A stretch of 64,000 nt of DNA from Microbacterium sp. AK009 (GCF_013410955.1 NZ_JACCCG010000002.1:1-64000), one strand, 5' to 3'; counted from the stretch's first letter, positions 9,178 through 18,528 are shown. Program-made: numbers and translations. Notes: a model not told the origin generated them from the letters alone.

Positions 9178-9807
9178 ATGGGCAAGTCTCCGCGGGTCCG
9201 ATTCGCGTTCCGCATCACGGACGGGCCGAACGCAGGTCTTACTGTCGGGCGGTTTATCGTGTGGTGCCACGGAAATGACACCTACATCGCGGACGGAGAC
9301 GTGCCTTCCTGGAAGACATCGCTCCACGGTGAAGTGGCATGGCGCACCGCCGAGACGAAAGAGAGCAATCGGTCCACCGACGCGCGGTTGCCGGAAGGGG
9401 TTGATCGCGCCCCGTGGAAGTACGCGCCGCCCGACTTCGTAGGTGGGCATCGGCGCGCCTTCGTAATCGGGGTTACGCGAGGAGCACTCGGCCGCTGGAC
9501 CGTCCCAGATCGATACGAAACCATCCAAGTCCGCGATCGTTGGGACGAGTTGACAAAGGCCAACGTTTGGATGAGCCAGCCTGGTACTGATATCCCGGAT
9601 CCTCCCGAACGCGTCGGCCCGGTGCTCGAGCTCACGAACGGGATGCGTGTGTGGGTCGGGCGCGGTAGCGAGGAACTCGAGGCTATCGATCCGGAGCCGG
9701 TCCCGGTCTCAGCGATCATCGAGCCGCAGATCCCGGGTGTGGACGATGTAACGGCGCCGGGCATTCTGATTCGAGGCGTTCATCTCGCGCCGCCTGACCA
9801 GGAGTGA
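9178..9807 (+). CDS. Hypothetical protein
   Basis: 209 residues. The N-terminal part reads like a beta-rich domain (VRFAFRITDGPNAG, RFIVWCHGNDTYIA) that may bind a ligand or lipid, but I cannot name a family. No signal peptide or membrane helix. The C-terminus is proline- and valine-rich. It stands alone between a divergent methyltransferase and the YCII/MarR pair. Confidence 0.6.
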   Translation: MGKSPRVRFAFRITDGPNAGLTVGRFIVWCHGNDTYIADGDVPSWKTSLHGEVAWRTAETKESNRSTDARLPEGVDRAPWKYAPPDFVGGHRRAFVIGVTRGALGRWTVPDRYETIQVRDRWDELTKANVWMSQPGTDIPDPPERVGPVLELTNGMRVWVGRGSEELEAIDPEPVPVSAIIEPQIPGVDDVTAPGILIRGVHLAPPDQE

Positions 9808-10043
9808 TCGCCTCAGCGGGCTTCACCCTTCACTCGATCTCTTCGCCCCTTCTGTAACGACGTCGCCGCCCGAACGACGGTCGCTAAGCGTTCACCACGG
9901 ACCGGTGACTATTTGGGGGCGTGCGCAAGAGTTCGACTCCGGCCGGGTGACCGGGTCAAAAGAATCGTTCTGATGCTCCGGTGGGTCAGAGCTGGCGGCC
10001 GCGGATTGTTCGTCCACGGCCGTCAGCGGCGAATTGTGCAGTC

Positions 10044-10403
10044 TTACTGGAGTTCCCGGATCTCGATCCGGCTTTGGAGCACGCGAGATGCGCGCTCGGC
10101 CCATGCGACGGCGTCGGCCTCGCTGTCGGTATCGATCACCCAGAAGCCGCCGACATACGCGTCCGCGGCGACGAACGGTTCCTCGAGGACGGTTGCTTCG
10201 CCGTCGGTCGCGTCGATCGTCTTTGCTGTCGATGGGGGCTGTAGTCCGCCGGCGAATCGGAAGGCGCCCGACGCCTCGAGATCCTCGTTGAACTTCTGCA
10301 CGTCGGCCATCAGTTGCTCGAACGCGGCCGGATCGACGTCCAGCTCCGACTCCATGGTCGGCTCCGTTGCTGAGTCGTGGGGAACGGTCAGGAAGTACTG
10401 CAT
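10044..10403 (-). CDS. YCII-related (DGPF-type) protein
   Basis: 119 residues. Start at 10403 (MQYFLTV) is chosen because GGAG lies nine bases upstream; the ATG at 10412 would abut it. The start MQYFLTVPHD, the central GGLQPP with ATVLEEPFVAADAYVGGFWVID, and a C-terminal DAVAWAERA match the DGPF/YCII ferredoxin-like fold family that in Actinobacteria often pairs with a sigma factor or regulator. Here it is divergent from a MarR regulator, which probably controls it. Confidence 0.8.
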   Translation of the reverse strand: MQYFLTVPHDSATEPTMESELDVDPAAFEQLMADVQKFNEDLEASGAFRFAGGLQPPSTAKTIDATDGEATVLEEPFVAADAYVGGFWVIDTDSEADAVAWAERASRVLQSRIEIRELQ

Positions 10404-10465
10404 CTCTCTCATCTCCTTGATCGGTGGGCTCGACGCGTCCAAGTTAGATGGAGAACTGTTCGTTG

Positions 10466-10478
10466 TCAAACACTTTGA
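10466..10478. promoter_or_regulatory. Probable MarR operator
   Basis: A perfect inverted repeat TCAAA-CAC-TTTGA lies between the divergent YCII and MarR genes, 18 bases before the MarR start. MarR proteins commonly bind such short palindromes in their own divergent promoter, so autoregulation is likely. Confidence 0.55.
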
Positions 10479-10495
10479 TGAAGTAGAGTGATGCT

Positions 10496-11005
10496 ATGAA
10501 AATGCCCTTCGCCGGCTCCGACGCGGTTGACGAGGTCGTCGCGGCGTGGACCGCCGAGCGACCCGACCTCGACCTTTCCGCGATCGCCGTGGTTGGGAGG
10601 CTCGGACGAGTCGCGAATCTGCTCTCTTCAGCGCAGCAGCGCGTCTTCGATGAGTACGACCTCCAGAGCGGCGAGTTCGATGTGCTGGCAACGCTGCGTC
10701 GAGCAGGCAGTCCATATGAACTCACCCCGACGACGCTCGCCTCCGCACTTCTTCTGTCCAAAGCCGGTATGACCGCGCGCCTCGATCGTCTCGTCCGCGG
10801 CGGTCTCATCGATCGCAAACTCGACGAGCTCAACCGCCGGAGCTTCCGTGTTCGACTCACCCCAAAAGGTTTCGAGGTCGTCGACGCAGCGATGACCGCG
10901 CACACCGCGAATGTCATACAACTCCTCGAACCTCTTGGGTCACCACAACGCGACCAGCTGGACGAAACACTCCGCATACTCCTCCACGGTCTCTCTGACC
11001 GTTGA
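10496..11005 (+). CDS. MarR-family transcriptional regulator
   Basis: 169 residues. Winged-helix order is clear: QSGEFDVLATLRRAG, LTPTTLASALLLSKAGMTARLDRLVRGGLI (recognition helix), and DRRSFRV-like wing (LNRRSFRVRLTPKG). The N-terminal and C-terminal helices form the dimerisation part. It is divergent from the YCII gene with a palindrome in between, which points to control of that gene and itself. The effector ligand is unknown. Confidence 0.9.
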   Translation: MKMPFAGSDAVDEVVAAWTAERPDLDLSAIAVVGRLGRVANLLSSAQQRVFDEYDLQSGEFDVLATLRRAGSPYELTPTTLASALLLSKAGMTARLDRLVRGGLIDRKLDELNRRSFRVRLTPKGFEVVDAAMTAHTANVIQLLEPLGSPQRDQLDETLRILLHGLSDR

Positions 11006-11232
11006 CACTGTCGGCGCCCGCACCGCCACCGCCGCACCCGCCCCGGGACACCAGGGACGACGAACTGGCAGTCCGTGCGCGCGGACCGAATCCGGCGAGA
11101 TGACACTCCCCCAGTGAGGCCCCGTTCCGAACCGCACAGAACGGGCGACGAGCGTACGCAAGCCGGTCGATCACCGCGACGGGGGTCGTCGCGGTCATGG
11201 ATCCACAACCGCGACGGCGCGAGCAACCGCTT

Positions 11233-11772
11233 CTATTTCCCCTGCGGTCGAGGGAGGCCTTCGATTCGATAGAAATCAGTGACGGCCGAAGTGCCGCGAA
11301 GGTAGATCTTGGGTAGCGTCAGCTGTTGGAAGAGTTCCTTGCGTCGTTGCCTGTTCGGGCGCGTGTGTTTGATGATGTAGCTCACCATCTCCCACGACAG
11401 CTTCTCCCTCGTACCCTCGAGGCCTCCGATTCGTGGTCCGGATCCTAGGGTTCGACGCACGTATCTGACGAGGCTGGCCGCCGTCGAGATGTCCAAGAGG
11501 ATCACTCCCGTGGCTCTCGCGAGACGGTGAGGCAGCAGCCTTGAATAGTTGCCGTCCATGACCCACCGCTCGGAGCGGACGGCCGCATCGTGCAGACACG
11601 TGAACTCATCGTCGGCCCGAATCTGCCACTGCGTGCCCGCGATGTGCCGGTAGCGGTCGAGGTGCACGACCGGTAACGCCCGTAGCTCGCCTATCGCGTT
11701 AGCCAGCGTGGACTTGCCGCTGCCGGATGGTCCGAGCACGCAGATTCTCCCACCGAGGTCTTCCAGCCGCAC
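11233..11772 (-). CDS. P-loop NTPase, adenylate-kinase-like (FlaR type)
   Basis: 179 residues with a Walker A GPSGSGKST at residues 14-22, followed by LDRYRH and WVMDGNYSR, which resemble the substrate-binding LDxxxW and DGNY motifs of topology-modulation/FlaR-like kinases. These are small cytosolic nucleotide-kinase-like proteins of uncertain substrate. It stands alone; the preceding 227 bases (11006-11232) hold no gene. Confidence 0.8.
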   Translation of the reverse strand: MRLEDLGGRICVLGPSGSGKSTLANAIGELRALPVVHLDRYRHIAGTQWQIRADDEFTCLHDAAVRSERWVMDGNYSRLLPHRLARATGVILLDISTAASLVRYVRRTLGSGPRIGGLEGTREKLSWEMVSYIIKHTRPNRQRRKELFQQLTLPKIYLRGTSAVTDFYRIEGLPRPQGK

Positions 11773-11909
11773 AGGCCGATGCTACGGGAGCGAAACCGAG
11801 CTCTCGGGGCTACTTGCGGTCGGCGATCCGGCCGATCCAGTCGCGTCGTGGAAGGTCGAAAGCCAGGCGTCTCGAAGATGGATCCTCCAGCGACCACGTG
11901 TGGTTCAGC

Positions 11910-12668
11910 TCAGCTCGCTGCGTTTATTGAGGCGGAAACGCGCGCTACGAAGTCTTTCAGCGCCGGTGCCAGCTGATCCCAGTCATCTACTATTTCGCCA
12001 CGGTAGGCCGCGGCGGCGGTTCTGAGCATCTCAGCCTGATCCGTGGGTGCGGTGACGGCGAGCTCCTCGGCGGCGGCGTCTTTCGGCAGGAATCGCCCGG
12101 TGTCCAGCGTTGCCTGCATGCGGGCGAGCGTCAGGACCACGTTGCGTTCGTCGCCATCGAGGTCCTCCATCAGAGATGGCAGCGACTGAACGATTGCTGA
12201 GCGCACCGCCCCGTGGGGGATATCCGGCAGAAGCTCCTGAGCACTGGGCCCGAACAGCGATATGCCCGCGTCGCGTGCCATCGCGAGTAGCAGCGTCGCA
12301 TCGGGATCAACGTGCGGTCCAGGTAGACGATCAGCGATCGCGTCATCGCGAAGCCACTCGCCGTACTGCAGCTGCACGACCGGCCGCCACGGATCGAGGT
12401 CCTCAGCCAGCATCACCGTCAGCTCGACGGGACGGGCGGGACCGTCGTACGCACGCCGACCGGACACATGTAGCAGAACCGCGATGAGCTGAGCACGCTC
12501 ACCGTGTTCCAGCCGGCTACTAATCACCGCGAGGAGGTCGACGTCGCTTTCTGCTCGCAGACCACCGGCCACGGCAGACCCATACAGATAAAGTCCCACC
12601 AGACTCTCGCGCAATGCAGTCTGCACGGCCTCCGCTTGCCGCGTCACGTCCGCACTCAAATTCTTCAC
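11910..12668 (-). CDS. AadA/ANT(9)-type aminoglycoside nucleotidyltransferase
   Basis: 252 residues, near the usual ~260 of AadA. The nucleotidyltransferase motif LYLYGSAVAGGLRAESDVD (GS...SDxDLL) is at residues 26-47, with the conserved WRP..QLQYGEWLR segment and C-terminal helical domain including ARMQATLDTG and LPKDAAAEEL. The family adenylylates streptomycin and/or spectinomycin. Resistance in this host is inferred, not shown; distant chromosomal homologues exist in soil actinobacteria. Confidence 0.85.
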   Translation of the reverse strand: MKNLSADVTRQAEAVQTALRESLVGLYLYGSAVAGGLRAESDVDLLAVISSRLEHGERAQLIAVLLHVSGRRAYDGPARPVELTVMLAEDLDPWRPVVQLQYGEWLRDDAIADRLPGPHVDPDATLLLAMARDAGISLFGPSAQELLPDIPHGAVRSAIVQSLPSLMEDLDGDERNVVLTLARMQATLDTGRFLPKDAAAEELAVTAPTDQAEMLRTAAAAYRGEIVDDWDQLAPALKDFVARVSASINAAS

Positions 12669-12818
12669 AGCCCCAGTCTTCCCCTAACCAATCCCTCGAC
12701 CGCCTGTTGACGCCAAACGCCGTAAGGGAGGTGCGAAACAGGGTCCATCCACGGGCTACGAGTCGATGCTGATGGGCGCAGATCTAACACACGTCGGACT
12801 CGCGAGATCGCCAATCTC

Positions 12819-13283
12819 TCAGTGCTCGGAGTAGGTGACGCGTTCTGATCGAAGTAGCGGGTTTGGATGTTCATGGCGGACCCATCCCAGGCTGTCCCAG
12901 AATCCTCTTGACTCGGCGTTGTCGTTGAGAGCCGTCAACCTCGGCAGTGGGAACAAGTCGCGAATCGCGCGGAGCACGTCTCGCCCAATGCCCTGACCGC
13001 GTGCCGACACTGCGACTTCGAGCGCGAGAATGTCGAGTTGACCGCGCGGCATCTCCCCGAGAACGGGGTGGGACTGGGGTGATATGTCAAGAACGAACTT
13101 GCATCGAGCCACTTCGGCGCCAGCAAGTTGACCAGACAGCCAATGGTCGTCATCGGCAATCGAATCTTCCGGTCCCCACCATGGCGCTACGAACTCGCTT
13201 GATGGCTCGAATACATGCCAGTACTTGCGCTTCTTCAGCGGATGAATCTCCGAGAGAGATAGCGGGATCGAACGCATATCCAT
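12819..13283 (-). CDS. GNAT-type acetyltransferase
   Basis: About 154 residues from the ATG at 13283; a longer start at 13361 has poor composition. Motif A is readable as ALEVAVSARGQGIGRDVL (the Q/RxxGxG/A acetyl-CoA loop) and motif B as DNAESRGFWDSLGW. The substrate is unknown. It is divergent from the gene at 13427. Confidence 0.75.
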   Translation of the reverse strand: MDMRSIPLSLSEIHPLKKRKYWHVFEPSSEFVAPWWGPEDSIADDDHWLSGQLAGAEVARCKFVLDISPQSHPVLGEMPRGQLDILALEVAVSARGQGIGRDVLRAIRDLFPLPRLTALNDNAESRGFWDSLGWVRHEHPNPLLRSERVTYSEH

Positions 13284-13426
13284 GACGATATCCGCACGCG
13301 TCGAGAGCGGTGCCCGTGAGCGTCTCTTTGCTCGGAGCGCCGCAAATGCCCCGCGGCGCATCGGTGTCGACGTGGCTCGACGCAGGCTTGAGGCAGCTTG
13401 GCCATGCCTACTTGTAGGTTTGGAGG

Positions 13427-14062
13427 GTGGATGCAGGGGCGGCGTTCGGTATCAGTAGAAGCGACCAGATTGAGCGCATCGCGCTTGCCGTGAACCGCGC
13501 GATCGACGGGCATGCGCAGTGCATCTCCGGCGTCGCGATCCTCGTTCTTGTCGCCGAGCACTTCGGAATTGAGCTGTCGCCGCAAGCGGTTGGCCTCGCC
13601 GGTCAAGCGGCGAACGGCAACACCCTAACCACGGGATCCGCTGCGACCGCGCACATTAGGGCGAACGGCGGCGACTCCGGGCGTGAGCCGACCCCGGCGA
13701 CGGACGCGCCATGGGCCGCTGACTCCCCGTTCAGACAGTCCGGCCACATGGTTGCAATCGACGAACTCACGAACCTGCTCATCGACCCATCGCTCGAACA
13801 GTACGCACGCTACGGCTTCCCGGACACCGTTATTGGCACCGAGATCGACCCGGAGGCCGACGAGTGGCCTGTGGGATTCACTGACGGCGGGTTCCTCGTC
13901 TACTTGCCGAAAGCTGACGCCGGCGGGTGGGAGAGCGACTACGAAGCGGCACGGGTCGCCGCTGCCTCAATGGCACGCGAGATCGCCACGCACTTGAAAG
14001 ACGGGCGAGCGCCACACACTCACACGGTAACGCTGGACCTCCACGGTGCCATTCTCCGATAG
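13427..14062 (+). CDS. Possible papain/transglutaminase-fold protein
   Basis: 211 residues from a GTG. No family is certain. A Cys in HAQCISGVAILVL near residue 32, a His in SGHMVAI near 106 and an Asp in LLIDPSLEQ near 118 appear in the order and spacing of Cys-His-Asp proteins with a transglutaminase-like fold. Activity is inference. The C-terminal part (residues 130-205) is acidic then helical. The GGAGG just before the GTG is too close for ideal use, so the start is uncertain. Confidence 0.55.
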   Translation: MDAGAAFGISRSDQIERIALAVNRAIDGHAQCISGVAILVLVAEHFGIELSPQAVGLAGQAANGNTLTTGSAATAHIRANGGDSGREPTPATDAPWAADSPFRQSGHMVAIDELTNLLIDPSLEQYARYGFPDTVIGTEIDPEADEWPVGFTDGGFLVYLPKADAGGWESDYEAARVAAASMAREIATHLKDGRAPHTHTVTLDLHGAILR

Positions 14063-14350
14063 GTGAAGCCTGGACGACGTCCAGTGACCGCGAGGCTAGC
14101 GTCGCGCTCAAAGTCCGCAGGCGGCTCGGCGTCGTAAGCGGGACCACGAGCAGACCATCGGGCGGGTGGTTGTGCTACTCAAGCCGACGGCGTCGCTCCG
14201 GCGATGTCCGGGCAAGCGCATAGTGTCAAGTCGTGCAGCAGCTGTTCGATCTCGCTTTCGCGCGCCTCGACCGCGCGAAAGACAAGCGCGTGGAGTTTGG
14301 TCGGGAGTGGGAGACCTACATCAGCGACCACCCGTGGGAAATCGACCTAG

Positions 14351-16284
14351 GGCGTGTCTGACAAAGGGCCTGCTCATGGGCCATGGTGGCTGTTGGGGTA
14401 AGCGGTCGCTCGCTGTGGTGAACTGTTGAGTATGGGCGGGGATCAACAGTTCGTCGTTCCAGCTGGGGTTCTCAATGCTTTCGAGACCGGCAACGACGCG
14501 ACCCGCGAATGGGCAAGTGTGTTGTCGTCGGTCGCTGGCGACTTTCTTCAAGATTGGGAGCTTCGACCGGAAGGTGTGGTCCGATCGGGGGAGGCGGGGA
14601 TCGTCGTGCCGGTGCGTCGCACCGACGGGACGCAGGCAGCGCTGAAGTTGCAAGTGCCGCGCGCTGAAACAACGGCTGCGATCCTCGGCCTCGTCCGATG
14701 GGACGGCCGTGGGATAGTCCGCCTCCTAGACAGCGACCCCGACCGCGGCGGAATGCTGCTCGAGCGCCTCCATGGTGATCGCACCCTCGAAGCCGTCGAA
14801 GACGACGACAGCGCTGTTCGTGTGGTCGGCTCGCTCCTGGCGCGCTTGCACAGCACGCCTGCCCCCAACGGGCTTCCCCGTGTCGGAACGATCCTCTCTG
14901 GGATGCTGGACGACGCGCCCGCAGCGATGCACACACTTGAGGGCGAGGACCGGTCTCGGCTTCATCGATGGATGCGCAGAGTCACCGAGCTCGAAGCCGA
15001 GCCCGGGAATCACCTGCTGCACTGGGATTTGCACTATGGCAATGTCCTCGCAGCCGACCGTGAACCCTGGCTAGCAATCGATCCGGAGCCTCTCGTCGGC
15101 GATCCTGGGTTCGATCTTTGGCCTGCCCTGGACAGCGGGTGGAGCACCAATGACACCGTCACTGACGCGCCACGCATCGTGCGACGACGCTTCGATATCC
15201 TCACCGAGATGCTCGACCTCGACCGTGGTCGTGCAGCGGGGTGGACGGTTGCTCGCCTGCTGCAGAACACGCTGTGGGATATCGAGGACGGGCATACCGC
15301 CATCAGCACGTCCGCGAAAACGGTGGACGACGCTCTCGCCTCCTTCGGTGCGTTCGGCAAAGGTTGAGCGTGCGGCGCTGGGACACTCGACACATGTCGC
15401 GGTTTCAGATGCTGTCGGATGCCCAGTGGTCACTGATCGAGGGGATGCTGCCGCGTACAACGGGCCGGCCCGGTAGGAGGTTCTCGAACGCGAGGCTGAT
15501 GGTCGAGGCGATCGTGTACCGCTATCGGTGCGGGATTGCATGGCGGGATCTCCCGGAGGTGTTCGGGCCGTGGCAGACGGTGTGGACATGGCATCACCGG
15601 ATGGCGACCGACGGCACATGGGACAAGGTCCTCGCCAAGCTGACCGCTGCCGCCGACGCTGCGGGGTTGATCGACTGGTCGCTCTCGGTGGACTCGACCA
15701 TCGCCCGCGCGCACCAGCACGCGACCAACACGACTCGCACCACGGGGGGCTGAGTCGAATTACACGAATCCGCTGATCGAGCCGCCTGATCACGGGATCG
15801 GCCGCTCCCGCGGCGGGCTTTCGACGAAGATCCACCAGCTCGTCGACGGCAACGGGCTCCCGCTTGTCACCCTGATCACGCCCGGGCAGGCCGGTGACTC
15901 GCCGATGTTCTTGCCGCTCATGGCGCAGCTGCGCGTCGCCCGCGACATCGGCAGGCCGCGGACCAGACCCGACGCCATCCGCGGCGACAAGGCGTACTCG
16001 TCCCGAGCGATCCGCGGGCACCTGCGCGCCCGCAGCATCAAGGCCGTGATACCTGAACCCGACGATCAGAAAGGGCATCGCAAACGGCGCGGTTCCCACG
16101 GCGGCCGCCCGGTCGGGCTCGATGCCGCCGACTACAGGAACCGCAACGTGATCGAACGCCACTACTGCCACACCAAGCAATGGCGCGGCCTCGCGACCCG
16201 CTTCGACAAGCACGCCGTCATCTACCGCGCCGCCGTCGTCCTCAACGCCGTCATTGCATGGACCCGCGCTTTGTCAGACACGCC
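14351..16284 (+). mobile_element. IS5-family (IS427-like) element with aminoglycoside phosphotransferase passenger
   Basis: Terminal inverted repeats start GGCGTGTCTGACAAAG at the left (14351) and the same sequence reversed at the right (ending 16284). Both sides are flanked by CTAG (14347-14350 and 16285-16288), a target duplication known for this family. At about 1.93 kb it is roughly twice the usual length, because a 0.9-kb phosphotransferase gene sits between the left repeat and the transposase gene. No inner copy of the left repeat is visible before the transposase, so the resistance gene appears to be inside one transposable unit. Confidence 0.85.
14432..15367 (+). CDS. APH(6)/hydroxyurea-type aminoglycoside phosphotransferase
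   Basis: 311 residues from the ATG at 14432 (a TTG at 14426 is also possible). N-lobe: VVPVRRTDGTQAALKL carries the ATP-binding Lys. Brenner motif HWDLHYGN near residue 194 and the metal-binding Asp in WLAIDPEPLVGDPGFD near 214 match the APH(6) streptomycin 6-kinase and hydroxyurea kinase family. The drug specificity cannot be told by eye. It lies between the IS left repeat and the transposase on the same strand, so both may share a promoter at the left end. Confidence 0.85.
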   Translation: MGGDQQFVVPAGVLNAFETGNDATREWASVLSSVAGDFLQDWELRPEGVVRSGEAGIVVPVRRTDGTQAALKLQVPRAETTAAILGLVRWDGRGIVRLLDSDPDRGGMLLERLHGDRTLEAVEDDDSAVRVVGSLLARLHSTPAPNGLPRVGTILSGMLDDAPAAMHTLEGEDRSRLHRWMRRVTELEAEPGNHLLHWDLHYGNVLAADREPWLAIDPEPLVGDPGFDLWPALDSGWSTNDTVTDAPRIVRRRFDILTEMLDLDRGRAAGWTVARLLQNTLWDIEDGHTAISTSAKTVDDALASFGAFGKG

Positions 16285-16288
16285 CTAG
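15394..16288 (+). CDS. IS5-family DDE transposase, two frames joined at a G6 run
   Basis: Frame 1 (15394-15753) begins MSRFQMLSDAQW and contains the first catalytic Asp in SVDSTIARAHQHA. It stops just after a run of six G (15744-15749). The second half continues in the +1 frame (GRSRGGLSTKIHQLV, second Asp in RGDKAYSSRAI, Glu in RNVIERHYCH) and ends ALSDTP. IS427-type transposases are commonly made by ribosomal frameshifting, but a +1 shift is less usual than -1, so a mutation is also possible. The stop codon TAG lies in the target duplication, outside the element proper. Confidence 0.8.
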
Positions 16289-17025
16289 CTGTCATCAGCG
16301 ACACCGAGTTCGAGTTCTTCGCTGTCCAACGCGAGCCGGCGCCTGCCGCGCTGTCGCTCGTCTTCAGCGAATGGCTCGCAACTATCCGCGCGGCGCTCGA
16401 CAACGGTTTCTACGCGTGGGTTGCTGCGGCGACTCAACAGAACCCTCCAGCGCAGGCCGAAAGGCTCCAGTACCCGATCTGCGCCACGGCATCCGACTTC
16501 AAGAGGCAGAGGAGTCGGCTGACCTCGGTGCCCCAGGAGATCGTGGACATGGTCGAGAAGGCCCAGCCCTATCAGTCGCCATTGGGACCAGAAAGCAACC
16601 TCTTCTATTGGGTCAACGAGCTGGCGCGCACAGACCGACACCGCACACCACATATTGGAATCGGCCGGATCGCAACACACAAGGTCGGTATCAGGGTTCC
16701 CGAGGGTGTAACTGCAACCTTCGACCCGTCGGTGCAACCATTTCAAGCTATTGATGACCGCATTGTGCTTTGTCGCTTCACTACCAGCACACCGCTGCGC
16801 CGCTCGGACCTACATGGCAGTGACTTTCGCGGCGTTGGAATCGACCCCGAAATCCGTGCATGGGCAGGCTTCAACATGGGCGGCCATCGCCAATCCCTCC
16901 GGGACCGAATGGTCTACGCGGAGATATTCACCAGGCGGGATCTCGAAAGTATGGCAGCGCACAGTGGGTGCAACCCTCCGGAAGGGTTCCAACTCATCGA
17001 TCCCACATCGCTGGCTCTCGAGTAA

Positions 17026-17613
17026 CCAAACGCTGTCGCGGCGGGGACCCCTTCCGCTTCCCCGGGCGCACGAGGCGACCCGATCGTGGGACCGATGGCC
17101 GGTCGGCAACTGCGCGACGGATCAGATGTACAGGGGGTTCGGGTGGATCAGCACCGCTTCTCTCGATGGAGTGCCCATAAGCCCCGCCCGCGGGAGATCT
17201 CGTGGGTGGGGCGACTTGCGCTCGCCAGATATCCCACGGCGAGACGGTTCTCCGTATATTCGCCACGTCTCTGAGACCATGCCCCATCATCTCGCTGCGT
17301 CACCCCACCCACCGCCCGACGATTGTTTGGTCCTGGTTAGATGGCACCACCGAACTCTCCGGGGACCGGGACGTCGCCTCTACTTGGCCGACGCGGCCCC
17401 ATTCACTCTCTGGAAACTGCACTGCTTTCTGAGACACGTCACAGAGACAGACTTTTGGAACTCGATCAGGCGGCACTCAGCTGCTCCGAGCAGACACGCT
17501 CACGCGCATGTCAAAAGCATGGATCTGAGACACCTCGGGGCAGCCGGCTGGAAGCCCAGAACGGGTTGCAACTGACGCTCGAGTCTTCATTCTGCTTTCA
17601 TGGAGGCCTTCGG
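17026..17613. other. 588-base stretch without a supported gene
   Basis: Several overlapping open frames run through it on both strands, but none has a ribosome binding site, a recognisable motif or coding-like codon use. It may be the worn 5' neighbourhood of the split gene or of the regulator at 17614. I see no repeats or clear promoter. Confidence 0.5.
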
Positions 17614-18528
17614 ATGGTGTGGCCCAAGTCGACTGCCGCTCAACTGCTGTGGATCCAGATTTGGGTTATCGATGTAGGGGAGCGATTGCGCTCGGAGCGC
17701 GAAGATGAACTAGTGGAGCATGGGGATGCCGAGAAGGACCGGCTGCTTAGCCCGATTCAGCTCAATCCTGCCCAGACCGCTGTCCTCGCCTGGATCGTGG
17801 ATCACTGTCCCGAGGGGGTCTATTCCGACGATTCATTTGCTCACCGGATCACGGCGCGCGCTTTGAAGAACCGCGGTCTCGTTGAGATCTCTGGTCGCGG
17901 AGCAACCTGGCGCGCGGTCCCCACCGCGCGCGGGCTCATCTGGCCCAGGGAAACAGACTCGGACTTCAACGAGCGCGAAGCGGCGGGGCCGAAGGTTTAC
18001 GGGCGAACCGCCGTGGCGACGTCGGGTATAGGTGCCGAGTCTGATGATGGGAAGCGCGCGCTGCGGCAAGCTCCGGCACGTTCCCGACCGAAGAAGTCAG
18101 TAAACGTCAAGCAGGTCAACAAGCAGGAGATCTACGTGCGGTACAAGGTTGTGGTGACGCGCGTGCAATTGGCGGAGCGCTGGATACGCGCGACCGACGA
18201 AGAGGACGCCGCACGCAAAGTTCGCGAAGAGTTCGCGAAGCCGTACGCCTACTTCGGCCACTGGGAAACGAAGGGCTCTGAGATCGAGGTCGTAGAAGCA
18301 GAGCAGACGACGGTCATTAAGCCGAACCTGCTCGATGAATCCGGCCCGATGCTGCTGTCGCTGAAGGATGCGGCCGGTGCGCTCGGCATTCCGTACTCGG
18401 CGCTCTACGAGCTAACAAATCGTGGGGACATCGAGTTCACACGCATTGGTTCCCGCAAGTACATCGCGCGCGAGTCGCTGATGTCCTTCATTCGCGAGAA
18501 CACGCATCGCGGCTACTCGCCGAGTTAG
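17614..18528 (+). CDS. Winged-helix plus excisionase-like DNA-binding protein
   Basis: 304 residues from the ATG at 17614, chosen because GGAGG lies seven bases upstream. Residues ~50-115 look like a winged helix (AQTAVLAWIVDHC, TARALKNRGLVEISG...WRAVPTARG). The last ~60 residues read LSLKDAAGALGIPYSALYELTNRGDIEFTRIGSRKYIARESLMSFI, an excisionase/MerR-type helix-turn-helix. It precedes tRNA-Arg and the integrase, though outside the presumed element boundary. A regulatory or excision role is inference. Confidence 0.7.
   Translation: MVWPKSTAAQLLWIQIWVIDVGERLRSEREDELVEHGDAEKDRLLSPIQLNPAQTAVLAWIVDHCPEGVYSDDSFAHRITARALKNRGLVEISGRGATWRAVPTARGLIWPRETDSDFNEREAAGPKVYGRTAVATSGIGAESDDGKRALRQAPARSRPKKSVNVKQVNKQEIYVRYKVVVTRVQLAERWIRATDEEDAARKVREEFAKPYAYFGHWETKGSEIEVVEAEQTTVIKPNLLDESGPMLLSLKDAAGALGIPYSALYELTNRGDIEFTRIGSRKYIARESLMSFIRENTHRGYSPS

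Larger units (their letters stand above)
14233..17025 (+). pseudogene. Hypothetical gene split by the IS5-family element
   Basis: The 5' part (14233-14350, start GTG, beginning VQQLFDLAFARLD) and the 3' part (16289-17025) lie on either side of the IS. If the IS and one copy of the CTAG duplication are removed, the two join in frame (...WEIDLAVISDTEFEF...) to give roughly 285 residues ending PTSLALE. This shows that the insertion is recent. The protein has no domain I recognise; the 3' part contains KVGIRVPEG and a C-terminal helical stretch. As it stands the gene is disrupted. Confidence 0.8.
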
